A stretch of 64,000 nucleotides of DNA from JAJRVM01 sp963700515 (GTDB taxonomy: Bacteria > Planctomycetota > Planctomycetia > Pirellulales > Pirellulaceae): assembly GCA_963700515.1 (NCBI GenBank), contig CAVOXY010000043.1, positions 20,629-84,628 on the forward strand, written 5' to 3'. The translations under genes and the position numbers were made by a program. Positions 54,501 through 63,413 of this stretch are shown one piece after another (the first letter of the stretch is position 1; each line of letters opens with the position of its first letter). Below the pieces are notes generated by a model. The model worked only from the letters and a program-made list of their open reading frames with translations, was not told the origin of the DNA and made no database searches.

Positions 54501-57197
54501 GACGGTAAGTCCAACCCCCTGCAAGCCTGTGCGCAGCTCTTCGTAGCTGAGCGCTTCCTGTGCCACGGGGAGAAGTCCCATCTGGGCAGTGGTGAGAAAT
54601 TGTTGTGCGAGTGCGAGTGGCTGATCGAAGCCGCCTCCAATCAACGGCAACTGGTCGTCGGGCAGTCCCATCGGCTGGGACCAACCCATCAGTCTTTCGC
54701 GCAGCACATCCACGCCACCATTGAATTGTTGGCGAGTAATTTCGGCCTGCGTCGTGTCGGATTCGACAACCGTCACCGTGGCCGAGGCACTCAGATAGTC
54801 CACCACCGCACCTTTGCCTGTCCCAAGAAACGCCTCTATTTCGCTGAACGCACCTGCTCGCGCGCCATACAGAAGTGGGGTGATCATTGTGCTCAGGTCT
54901 GGCACGAAGCCATCCACTGCATGGACTCGCAGCGCACCTGCCAGACTCACCGCTCCGGTTACTTCGAGCACGTCAAAGGCTGCAGATGCGCCATCCCATT
55001 CGATTTCCAGTAGGCCGAATGGTGTCTGTTCGAAATTCCCGACGACCTTCAACAGACCGACATTATCGCCCGGCCGGATGTGACCGGCATTCTTGACGGC
55101 ACCTTGCAGTTGACCGTTGCCGGCTACTAACCCACCCCGCACATCGATCAAGACGTCACTGCGGACGTTTCCACCGAGCAATGTGATGCTGCCCGATTCT
55201 TGAATCAGTGCCCCAGGAAACAAAAGTGTCCCCGCATCGACGACAATCGCGCCACGATTGACCGTATCCGGTTCGAAGGTGGCTGTCCCCACGCCGCTCG
55301 ACTTGCGCAGCGTGCCTTCATTGATCAGTGTGTCCACCGCGGTGGCATCGACGTCGTCAAGCCAGATGCTGGCGAAGGACAACTCGGCGGCTGGTTGATT
55401 CACGATCGATGCACCGCCACCGATCTGCCAGTTGCCGCCGGTCCACTGGGTGTCGCTGTCCAACACCATCGTACGGCCACTGAGCAGACGCGTGCCGGAG
55501 CTAATGGCCAGCCCACCCGCGACAATCGTCTGTTCGCCACCACCGGTGCCCTGCTGCGTGCCGCCGTTCCAGGTGAAAGGGCCGGCCAAGGTGAGCGTGC
55601 CGGGACCGTCGAGCGTACCACCATTCTGTGCAAATGCGCCCCCAAGCGTGACCGCATCCAGAACGGAAACCGTCCCAGCGACCAGGCGGACCTCGCCGAC
55701 ACCGGCCGATGTTGTGCCGGTGTGCAACTGCGAAGTGGCGGCGGACCGATTCCAGTCGATCCGGGCTCCGTCGGCGGCTTCCCAGTGGCCGGCACTGGTG
55801 AATGATCCGACGATGTCGACCGTTCCCGCTCAGCGATTCGATGCGGCCACTGGCGCGCAGCTCGAGCATATCGAACTCGAGCGTGGCGGTACCAGCTCCG
55901 CTCGACTTGCGCAGCGTGCCTTCATTGATCAGTGTGTCCACCGTGGTGGCATCGACGTCGTCGAGCCAGATGCTGGCGAAGGACAACTCGGCGGCTGGTT
56001 GATTCACGATCGATGCACCGCCACCGATCTGCCAGTTGCCGCCGGTCCACTGGGTGTCGCTGTCCAACACCATCGTACGGCCGTTGAGCAGACGCGTGCC
56101 GGAGGTGATGGCCAGCCCACCCGCAACAATCGTCTGTTCGCCACCACCGGTGCCCTGCTGCGTGCCGCCGTTCCAGGTGAAAGGGCCGGCCAAGGTGAGC
56201 GTGCCGGGACCGTCGAGCGTACCACCATTCTGTACAAACGCGCCGCCGAGCGTGACCGCATCCAGGACGGAAACCGTCCCAGCGACCAGGCGGACCTCGC
56301 CGACACCGGCCGAGGTCGTGCCGCTGTGCAACTGCGAACTGGCCGTGGCCAAATTCCAATCGATCCGGGCTCCCTTGGCCGCATCCCAGTGGCCGGCGCT
56401 GTTGAACGATCCGACGATGGCGACCGTTCCCGCCAGCGATTCGATGTGGCCACCGGCGCAGCTCAAGCATATCGAACTCGAGCGTGGCGGTCCCGGCGCC
56501 GCTCGACTTGCGCAGCGTACCTTCATTGATCAGTGTGTCCACCGTGGTGGCATCGACGTCGTCGAGCCAGATGCTGGCGAAGGACAACACGGCGGCTGGT
56601 TGATTCACGATCGATGCACCGCCACCGACCTGCCAGTTGCCGCCGGTCCACTGGGTGTCGCTGTCGAGGACCATCGTCCGACCGTTGAGCAACCGAGTCC
56701 CGGACACCATCGTCAAGCCGCCGGAGAGGGTCATGGTGGCAGTGGGCAGAGGTGACGTGACGGTGCCCCCCCGCCAGTCAAAAACACCGGACACGATGAT
56801 GTCTCCCACGCCGGTGATTGTGCCGCTAGTCACCGTGAGCCGGCCCAAACTGGAAGCGGCGTCAAGCGATAGGGTGGCACCGGGCAACACCAGTGGCTCT
56901 ACGCTGTGGAGCGACCGCAGGGAGATAGTCCCACTCGTTGGCAAACTGACCGAAGTCGTTGCCGCTATGTCCGGGATCGTGACATCGGCATCGGTCGCCG
57001 GAAGTGTGTCGTTGTTCCAATTGAGCGGATCGAGCCACGAACGACCGTCACCTCCGCCGTCCCAAATGCTGAGCGGCCAGGAGTACCCGAGGCTCGAGTT
57101 GCTCAAATCGGACCGCGCGGCTTCGCCCCTTGCCGACGCGTATCGACCGATTCCTACGACGCTCCAAACGCTTTGCCGAGCGGGTACAGCGATTCAT
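45518..57197 (-). CDS. giant secreted protein: LEPR-xLL start, beta-helix tandem repeats, Calx-beta, dockerin pair (five frame breaks)
   Basis: One gene of about 11.7 kb, about 3,890 residues, after joining near 57080, 56455, 55815, 51410 and 49355. It starts MNRCTRSAKRLERRRNRS and has the planctomycete motif FEQLEPRVLLA by residue 41. Next come WDGGGDGRSWLDPLNW and beta-strand repeats; a 201-residue unit (GTRLLNGRTMVLDSDTQWTG through GTQQGTGGGEQTIVA) occurs twice and partly a third time. Then follows GNGQLQGAVKNAGHIRPGD, as in autotransporter-type passenger domains. The centre (51-55 kb) is about 1,400 residues of LPS-transport-like beta domains of unknown type with calcium-loop text DIDVNGDGDTDDE. 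A Calx-beta domain (GDDAWETDEIFRVRIVNV) and two dockerin-like loops, DVSDNGFVSPLDVLIVIDYL and DVSADGFVSPRDVLLVIDHL, lie near the C-terminus. It is likely a calcium-dependent surface or extracellular-complex protein. The ECF/kinase genes lie upstream on the same strand. Confidence 0.85.
55321..56700 (-). repeat. 603-bp coding tandem repeat inside the giant protein gene
   Basis: Anchor TTGATCAGTGTGTCC occurs at 55321, 55925 and 56526. The spacings, 604 and 601 bp, deviate from 603 by one insertion (CGCTCAGCG for CGCCAGCG near 55830) and one two-base loss (near 56452), which are also the frame breaks. The true period is therefore 603 bp or 201 residues. The copies are almost identical over long stretches, with two complete units and the first third of another. 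Confidence 0.85.
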
Positions 57198-57407
57198 GGC
57201 ACTGGCTCCCCTGCCGGGAGTCTCCGACAGAATACCGAGAGATTTCGCACCTAGATGAGCTTTTTTTCCGTCCCGATTTTGCCCCACGAGGCGGGACGCC
57301 AGACGCGCCTACAGGGTATATGCGCAGAGACCGCCTGGTTCAGGACAGGTGAGCGAGATAAATCTGGAAAGAAATGGGAGAATCTACGCGTATACTGCGG
57401 TTCACCC

Positions 57408-60400
57408 TCACTCGTGCACCAGTTCCACGGCTTCGATGCGCGGGATGTTCGCCGTCAGTTGACGCGCTGGCACCAGACTCTTGGCGATGCCAAGCGTCTC
57501 GAGTTCCGCGGACAGCCGAGCCAGATCCCAAAGGTGAATGGCACCCCCTCGCATGCCGGCGGCGAGTCGACAGCCATCGGGCGAAAACGCCAGTGAGGCA
57601 ATGCGCTCGCCTTCATATAGTTCGATCGTCAACCGGGGTTCGCGATCGTTCACATCGACAATCTGCAGCTTTCCTGGTTCCGGAACGATGGCCACCCACC
57701 GGCTGTCTGGTGACCACGCCAGTGCACCAAACTGCGGTGCCTGGCTTGGTAGCGTGAATGACTGGTCCCACGTCCCGGTACGATAGAATCGGTAGGAGTC
57801 GAGCAGACTCACTCCTAACGAACGGTTGTCGGGGCTGAAAGCGATCCAGCCGCCGCGCAGGGCCGAGAGAGTAGCAACGGGTGCCGCTTTTCCTGACGTC
57901 CAAATGCGAATGTGTGGGCTGTTCCAGCCGGCGGCAGCAATCCACTTTCCATCGGACGATAGCTCCGCATACCGCAGGCGATCATGAGTGAATTGCTGAG
58001 GCGCCGTGGCAGCCGGCTCGGAGCCCCAAAAGAACAAGTTGTGCTGGCTGGTCACCAACCAACATTGTCCCGCATCATCGATACTGACCGAATCACAAGG
58101 AGCGGGAATCGTCAACCTCGGTGGCCCGACGTGCTGGACACCTCCTTCCTCGCGGCGCGGCCAAACGAGCACGCCCGCCGCACCGGCCGTAACCCAGGCG
58201 TCGCGCACCGGATGTTCCCGTACTTGCACCGCACCGGGGATCGACACCAAGCGCCGACCAAGAACCGCGTCCCACACGCTCGCACCCCGCTGCGTGCCGG
58301 CAAACAACAACCGGCCGTCGCGACTGAAACGAACGTCGTGAACGGTTTGATCGGCCTCATCCAGGACCATGGCCCACGGCACTGCGGCGACCTCCCAGCG
58401 TGATACCTGCTGATTGGCCACAACACCTAACCACTGTCCGTCGCTACTATAACCAACCACGGCTCCCAGCGTACGGAGGACTTCCGTGCCGTTGCGCAGA
58501 TCCCACAGTCGAACTGTGCCATCCCAGGAAGAACTGGCCAACAAGTCGACCAGCGGATGAAAAGCCACTTCGCGCACCTCCGACTGGTGACCGATGCACT
58601 CGCGCACGATCTTGCCGCTGAGTGAGTCCACCACATAGATGTGTCCGTCTTCACCGCCGCAGGCAATAGCCCGGCCGTCCCCGCGCCACGCCACATTGTC
58701 CAGGCGTGAAGGAATGGAAAAACGAGCGACGGGTTCTCCGGTTGCCGTGTCCAGAATCGCCACCACGTCACCGGTCCACACCAGCAACCGATTTCCGTCG
58801 GGGCTCAACCGCAGTCCATCGGGCGGTGTGGGCTGCGGCCAACTGGCCAGCGATGTCCCATCGGCAATCGCATGCCTGTGCACCCGACCGTCCCGTCCCA
58901 GACACACAAGTGATTGGCTGTCCGCGGCGATGTCAAATGCTTGATCGTAACGTGATCCACCCACTTCGATTCGGTTGCACGGTGACTCACTGTTATCACC
59001 ATTAAGTCGCCACACGCACACGGCGTGATCGCGGCCATCGACTGCCGCGCCGCGTGCCAGCAGGAACTGACCATCGGGACTGAAGTGAGGCCGCGGTCGG
59101 TCATCGGTCAAGACTTCCTGCAGCGCAAAGTCGTACAACACCGTGCCATCGGACATCCGTCGGACGACGAGTTTACGGCCCGATTCGGCGCGGGCAAACA
59201 GCTGACCATCGCCGGACAACGCCACGCGCATCTGGGAGGTGGGAGGCAGGGCATCGGGCCAACTTTCTTTCCGACTCAAGTCGAATTGCGACAGTGCCGC
59301 GGTGGCCGCGTCGCGCAGCCGATCTCGGTCCACCTGCGAGGCCTGGATGATTTCCCCGACTGCGGCCGCCGCATGTAATGTCGCCAAGGCTTCGACGCGT
59401 TGGCCCGGGCGATGGGTACCGAATTGGGCACGTGCCTGAGCCACATACGACCCAAACAACTCCCGACTGGCCGTCATGCGCATTTGTCGCTGAGCTTCCT
59501 CGGCGCGCTGCGCCAGATCCGCTTGCCACAAGGCTTCTCGTTCCGCAGTCATGGCGCGGCCCAGGCTATCGCGAATCGCCTGATTCTGGCGACTTAGCTT
59601 CCAGGCAGTAGTGGTGCCAAAGGTCGCCAGGATGCAGAGCAGCAGCGCAATGCAGGCTGTCAGCGCGGCGATCACCGGGTTGCGGCGGCACCACCGCCAG
59701 CACCGTTCATACGCTGGCGCTCGTCGCGCTCGGATGGGTCGATTCTCGAGCACACAACGCAAGTCCGCCGCCAGTTCCTCCGCTCGCTGATACCGATCGG
59801 CAGGCTCCTTGGCGATGCATTTAAGGATCACTGTTTCCAGATCCTGGGGCACGTCGCGGTTGATACGACGCGGGCGTGGCGGATCGTGATGTGCAACTTG
59901 CTGCATCAGTGCACTACGGTCCGTCGCGGTGAAGGCGGCCTCCATCGTGGCCAATTCGTAGAACGTCAAACCGGCACTGTACAGATCGCTGCGAGCATCC
60001 GAGTCGCCACGCAACCGCTCGGGGGCCATGTAACGCAATGTCCCGACGATATCGCCGCTGCGTGTCAAATCTCCATCCTCATCGGCTTTGGCCAGTCCGA
60101 AGTCGGTAACCCAGATGTTCCCGTGGATGTCCAGCAGCAAGTTGGAGGGTTTGATGTCGCGATGGACAATTCCCTGGCCGTGGGCATAGACCAGGGCGTC
60201 TGCCACCTGCAACCCGATGCGCGCCACGCTGTGCCAGTAGGTCTGTTCGGACAATACCGTAGGAGAATCCGAGCCGACTGCGCCATCAGCGATGATTCGT
60301 TGGGTTCGTGGGACTTTGGCAGGGCCTCTCGCCGCAGTCGCCGCAGTTCGTCCAGCACTTCGTCCAATCCGCGACCGGCAATAAGCTGCATTACGTAGTA

Positions 60401-60865
60401 GCAAGTTCCCTTCTCTTCGCCAATCCCATACACCGGGACAATATTGGTGTGATGCAGACGAGCCGCGGAACGTGCTTCGCGCAGAAACCGCTCGCGCCGA
60501 CTGCCGTCAGCCAGTGTAGGGGCCAACAGCACTTTCAACGCGACGCGTCGACCGAGCGATTGCTGCTCAGCCTCGTAAACGATACCCATGCCGCCGCGAC
60601 CCAGCTCGCCAATAATGCGATAGTCCCCCACCCGTTCCAGGATCGCCCCTGGCGTGACACCTGCGGCAAGCAATGGATCGGGCGGCATGACGCGTTCCAT
60701 TGCCACCAGCGTGGGGAACAGTCGCTGTATCCGCTCGGCCAATTCGGGATACTGGGCGATGTATTCGCCGAGGGATGGACGCTCATTGCGCCGGTACCGA
60801 GCGACGAATTCCTCGGCCACGAGGTCGAACGGATCGCGATCGGTGGAAGAGTCGGAGGTATTCAT
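57408..60865 (-). CDS. membrane Ser/Thr protein kinase with WD40-like repeats (one frame break)
   Basis: Joined near 60290, about 1,152 residues. The kinase domain spans about residues 80-345: glycine loop GRGGMG (89-94), lysine in VALKVLL (Lys111), catalytic HRDIKPSN near 234, DFGLAK and MAPERLRG. A single membrane helix follows at about 397-420 (VIAALTACIALLLCILATFG), a coiled-coil-like linker rich in Arg/Glu, and then WD40-type repeats to the end (LLASSSWDGTVRLWDL, HFSPDGQFLLARG, IAFSPDNRSLGVSLL). It starts MNTSDSSTDRDPFDL. This is a typical planctomycete kinase-WD40 protein that pairs with the ECF sigma factor encoded 60 bp upstream. The WD40 part would be outside or inside depending on topology; the helix suggests periplasmic sensing. 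Confidence 0.9.
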
Positions 60866-60875
60866 CGGTCCACAC

Positions 60876-60926
60876 AAAGGGGTCAGGACTCTTTTCCTGC
60901 ACGAAAAGAGTCCTGACCCCTTTTTT
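60876..60926. terminator. 21-bp perfect hairpin with T-tract between the sigma factor and kinase genes
   Basis: Arms AAAGGGGTCAGGACTCTTTTC (60876-60896) and the complement (60903-60923) pair perfectly around a six-base loop and are followed by T6 on the plus strand; the reverse orientation also has a short T run. It lies in the 60-bp gap between the ECF sigma factor stop and the kinase start, so it could reduce transcription into the kinase. The GGGGTCAGGACTC arm also looks like a mobile palindromic repeat. Confidence 0.6.
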
Positions 60927-61539
60927 AGGCGTCTCCCAAAACGTCACGCAGGCGTTCCAGCGCCCGCACATACCGTTTGCTCGCGGCTGACTCGCCGAGC
61001 TCCAGGACGCGGGCCGCTTCCGCGTTACTGAGCTGTTCGAAGTGCCGCAAGGTCAGAATTTCGCGGTCCAGGGGCTCGAGCGAATCGAGGGCATGCTGCA
61101 AGCGGACCTGCAGTTCGGCCTGCATCGCAGCTTGCGAGGGCGCCGTGAGTTTGCCCAAGAGGTGCGCGGCCAGCAATTCCGAAGTGGCTTCCGGTACCCC
61201 CTGCCACAGCGAGACTTCCCGTGCCGCGCTGCGCATCTGTGCCCCCAGGTGTTTGCGGTGTACGTCGGTTAACTTGCGCCCCGTGATGTGCCGTAGCCAC
61301 AGAAACACCGGCAGCACCGGCTCCTGCAAATAGGTATCCAACGTGCGAGACGCTTCCAGATAGGCCTCTTGGATCACATCCGAGGGATCGACCCGTCCGG
61401 CCAGTCGCCGGCTCATCCGCAACTGAATAAACTTCCGCAACCGATCACGGTTCTGCTCCAAGATGCCTTCCCAGACGCTCGGATCTCCCTCCGGCGCACC
61501 ACGTAATCGCTCAATAAGAACCTGGGAATCGTGCATCAT
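60925..61539 (-). CDS. ECF sigma factor of the planctomycete kinase-linked type
   Basis: About 204 residues starting MMHDSQVLIERLRGAPEGD. Region 2 shows FIQLRMSRRLAGRVDPSDVI then QEAYLEASRTLDTYL. The linker holds LWLRHITGRKLTDVHRKHLG, and region 4 has LEPLDREILTLRHFEQLSNA followed by EAARVLELGESAASKRYVRA. The start at 61539 (or the second Met, 61536) is chosen because upstream codons are not family-like. It would direct RNA polymerase to a small regulon, and in planctomycetes such sigma factors sit next to Ser/Thr kinases, as here. No anti-sigma factor gene is visible; the kinase may take that role. Confidence 0.9.
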   Translation of the reverse strand: MMHDSQVLIERLRGAPEGDPSVWEGILEQNRDRLRKFIQLRMSRRLAGRVDPSDVIQEAYLEASRTLDTYLQEPVLPVFLWLRHITGRKLTDVHRKHLGAQMRSAAREVSLWQGVPEATSELLAAHLLGKLTAPSQAAMQAELQVRLQHALDSLEPLDREILTLRHFEQLSNAEAARVLELGESAASKRYVRALERLRDVLGDA

Positions 61540-61594
61540 GACGTTGGAAAGGCGTGGGACAGAAGGGTCGCAAAACCGCCGGGAATCTCCTCGC

Positions 61595-61951
61595 TCACAC
61601 AGCGTAATCCACGGATCGTTGTAGGCACGCCGAGGACATTTGCCAGTGTGGGGTGGACTGGACGGGCTCCCAGGCAAGATACTGAACGAAGACGCGCACC
61701 GAATTGAAGCCGGTCGCTGCTGCCAGCCCAAGCTCCCGGTCACACACATCCTCGCGCCCGTCCTCGCGCTGCCAGATTTCCGGAGAATTCCCCGCCGTAC
61801 TGGGGAGAAAACGGCAGCCGCGAATCACACCTGTTTCTTCGCTCCACTGGCGGGCACGTTCAGGTGTCCATCGCTCGGCAGCGCTGCAAGGTGCGTTCGT
61901 GGCTGTGCGAACCAAGAGACATTTTAGCACCAGTCGAAACGTCTTGGTCAC
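61595..61951 (-). pseudogene. fragment of a glycoside-hydrolase-like gene
   Basis: The frame carries RWTPERARQWSEETGVIRGC, RFLPSTAGNSPEIWQ and LGLAAATGFNSVRVFVQYLA, the text found at the start of a group of TIM-barrel glycoside hydrolases (xylanase/cellulase-like annotations). Homology-like sequence ends near 61668 at YLAWEP; the remaining residues are unrelated and the catalytic parts are missing. The N-terminus also lacks a normal signal. It is a remnant, 56 bp upstream of the ECF sigma factor start and on the same strand. Confidence 0.6.
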
Positions 61952-62188
61952 AGTCGCAATTCCCGTGGGACAAAGAAGGGGTTGTGAGTTCTGAATGTAT
62001 TTCCTTCCCGATTCGCCGCCACCGTTGATCCGGATACTGAAACGGCGAACAGCGAGATAGCATAGTTGCAGGCGAAAAGACCTGGAAATATGATGCCGTC
62101 ATGACACTGCACTTGCGGCGGCGCGTCATGATGCTATGCGTATTGCCAAACCGCACTGGGCCATCTTGCATTGGATGAGGTACAAGTC

Positions 62189-63113
62189 ATGTTCAATCAG
62201 GCAGGTGTCCGTTTCTTATTGTGTGCAATCATTTCAGCTCTGCTGTTGATGGCGACAGTGGATGCTGGCGAGACTGCAAAGTGACCTCGTGTTATCGTGT
62301 TGACCGATATTTCGAACGAGCCGGATGATGAAAAATCCCTCGTAAGGTTTCTGGTCTACGCAAGTGAGTATGACGTCGAGGGTCTGGTGGCTACCACTTC
62401 TACCTGGTTGCGGTCGGGTAGGCGAGTGGACTTGATCCATCGGCAAATCGAAGCCAACTCCCAGGTGCGAGATCATCTGATCGTGCATGCGCCGGGCTAT
62501 CCAACGGCGGAGCAATTGCTGAGCGTCACGAAGACCGGCCAACCCGCCTACGGCATGGCAGCTGTTGGAGATGGCAAGAGCACCGACGGGTCGCGCGCAA
62601 CTGCTCTCGGCCGCGGATCGGAATGACCCACGGCCACTCTGGGTCAGCGTATGGGGTGGCGCCAACACGTTGGCCCAGACACCGTGGGACGCGCGCCGCG
62701 ATCGCTCACCGGAAAAACTGCAGACCCTCGTGTCGCGGCTGCGCGTCTATACCATTTCCGACCAGGACGACACAGGACCGTGGTTGCGGCGTGAGTTCCC
62801 TGAACTGTTTTACATTGTCTCACCAAGTACGACGGACTGGAAAGAATACTGGCGCGCCACCTGGACCGGAATCAGTGGTGACCGCCACTACAAGAACGGG
62901 CCGTTGCACAAGTTCGAGCTTGTCGAAAATCCGTGGCTGGAAAGGAACATCATCCGAGATCATGGACCGCTTGGCGCGCTCTACCCCAGATTCGCCTACA
63001 TCATGGAAGGGGACACGCCGTCTTTTTTGGGCCTGGTCAACCGGGTAGCTGACCAGTTGTGCTCCCGCCGGGATAAACCCGACGGAAAGCAGCGTCGTCT
63101 TCGCCTCGGGTAG
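62189..63113 (+). pseudogene. decayed DUF1593 (nucleoside-hydrolase-like) secreted protein
   Basis: ATG 62189 follows a GAGGT site and begins a signal peptide MFNQAGVRFLLCAIISALLL. Codon 32 is TGA (62282-62284), directly before PRVIVLTDISNEPDDEKSLV, the conserved DUF1593 start; a CGA to TGA change would explain it. The frame breaks again near 62592, continues QLLSAADRNDPRPLWVSVWG and GPWLRREFPELFYIVSPST, and the family text ends at GDTPSFLGLVN (63040). From 63042 the sequence is a 49-bp repeat, so the last third is lost. Three independent lesions show a real pseudogene, unlike the single indels elsewhere. Confidence 0.85.
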
Positions 63114-63155
63114 CTGGCCAGTTGTGCTCCCGCCGGGATAAACCCGACGGAAAGC
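63042..63155 (+). repeat. tandem repeat, two 49-bp units, at the truncation of the DUF1593 gene
   Basis: Units 63042-63090 and 63107-63155 both read CGGGTAGCTG, CCAGTTGTGCTCCCGCCGGG and ATAAACCCGACGGAAAGC; they differ at one base. Period 65 bp. CTCCCGCCGGGA and CCGACGG give internal pairing. The first unit starts one base after the last DUF1593-like codon. Confidence 0.85.
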
Positions 63156-63413
63156 TTGGGTGATGTGCGACTGTAACACGAGCGCACGGCAAGTTCATTC
63201 GCAGAAACACGGCGGAATGATGCGTGTTGATGACAGGACCTGTTCCTGTCGTGCCGCCCGACAAATGGGCTCGATATTTCTCCTCGCTGCCCATCTCAGT
63301 CGCGTATTGCTGAGTGGGTCGAATTCTTCGTCATCAAGCGAATTGCACGGAGGAGTCTGTTTGGTATTTCGGATTTCTGCCTCGCAATGTGTCCCAGAAT
63401 CACGAATCCTTAC
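63156..63413. other. gene-free interval between the tandem repeat and the hydrolase gene
   Basis: Only 258 bp. No gene is supported, and nothing here resembles the missing part of the DUF1593 gene. GACAGGACCTGTTCCTGTC at 63233-63251 is a small inverted repeat. Confidence 0.4.

Noticed and set aside
55321..56700. Tandem repeat read as a CRISPR or a duplicated gene
   Set aside because: The period is 603 bp, inside a coding frame, and the translation is a repeated beta-rich unit.
61595..61951. A genuine small gene of 118 residues
   Set aside because: Its text is the N-terminal part of a much longer hydrolase and ends in unrelated residues, so it is a fragment.
62282..62284. TGA read as selenocysteine in the DUF1593 gene
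   Set aside because: The position is not a catalytic or cysteine position in the family, no SECIS-like element follows, and the gene has two further lesions.
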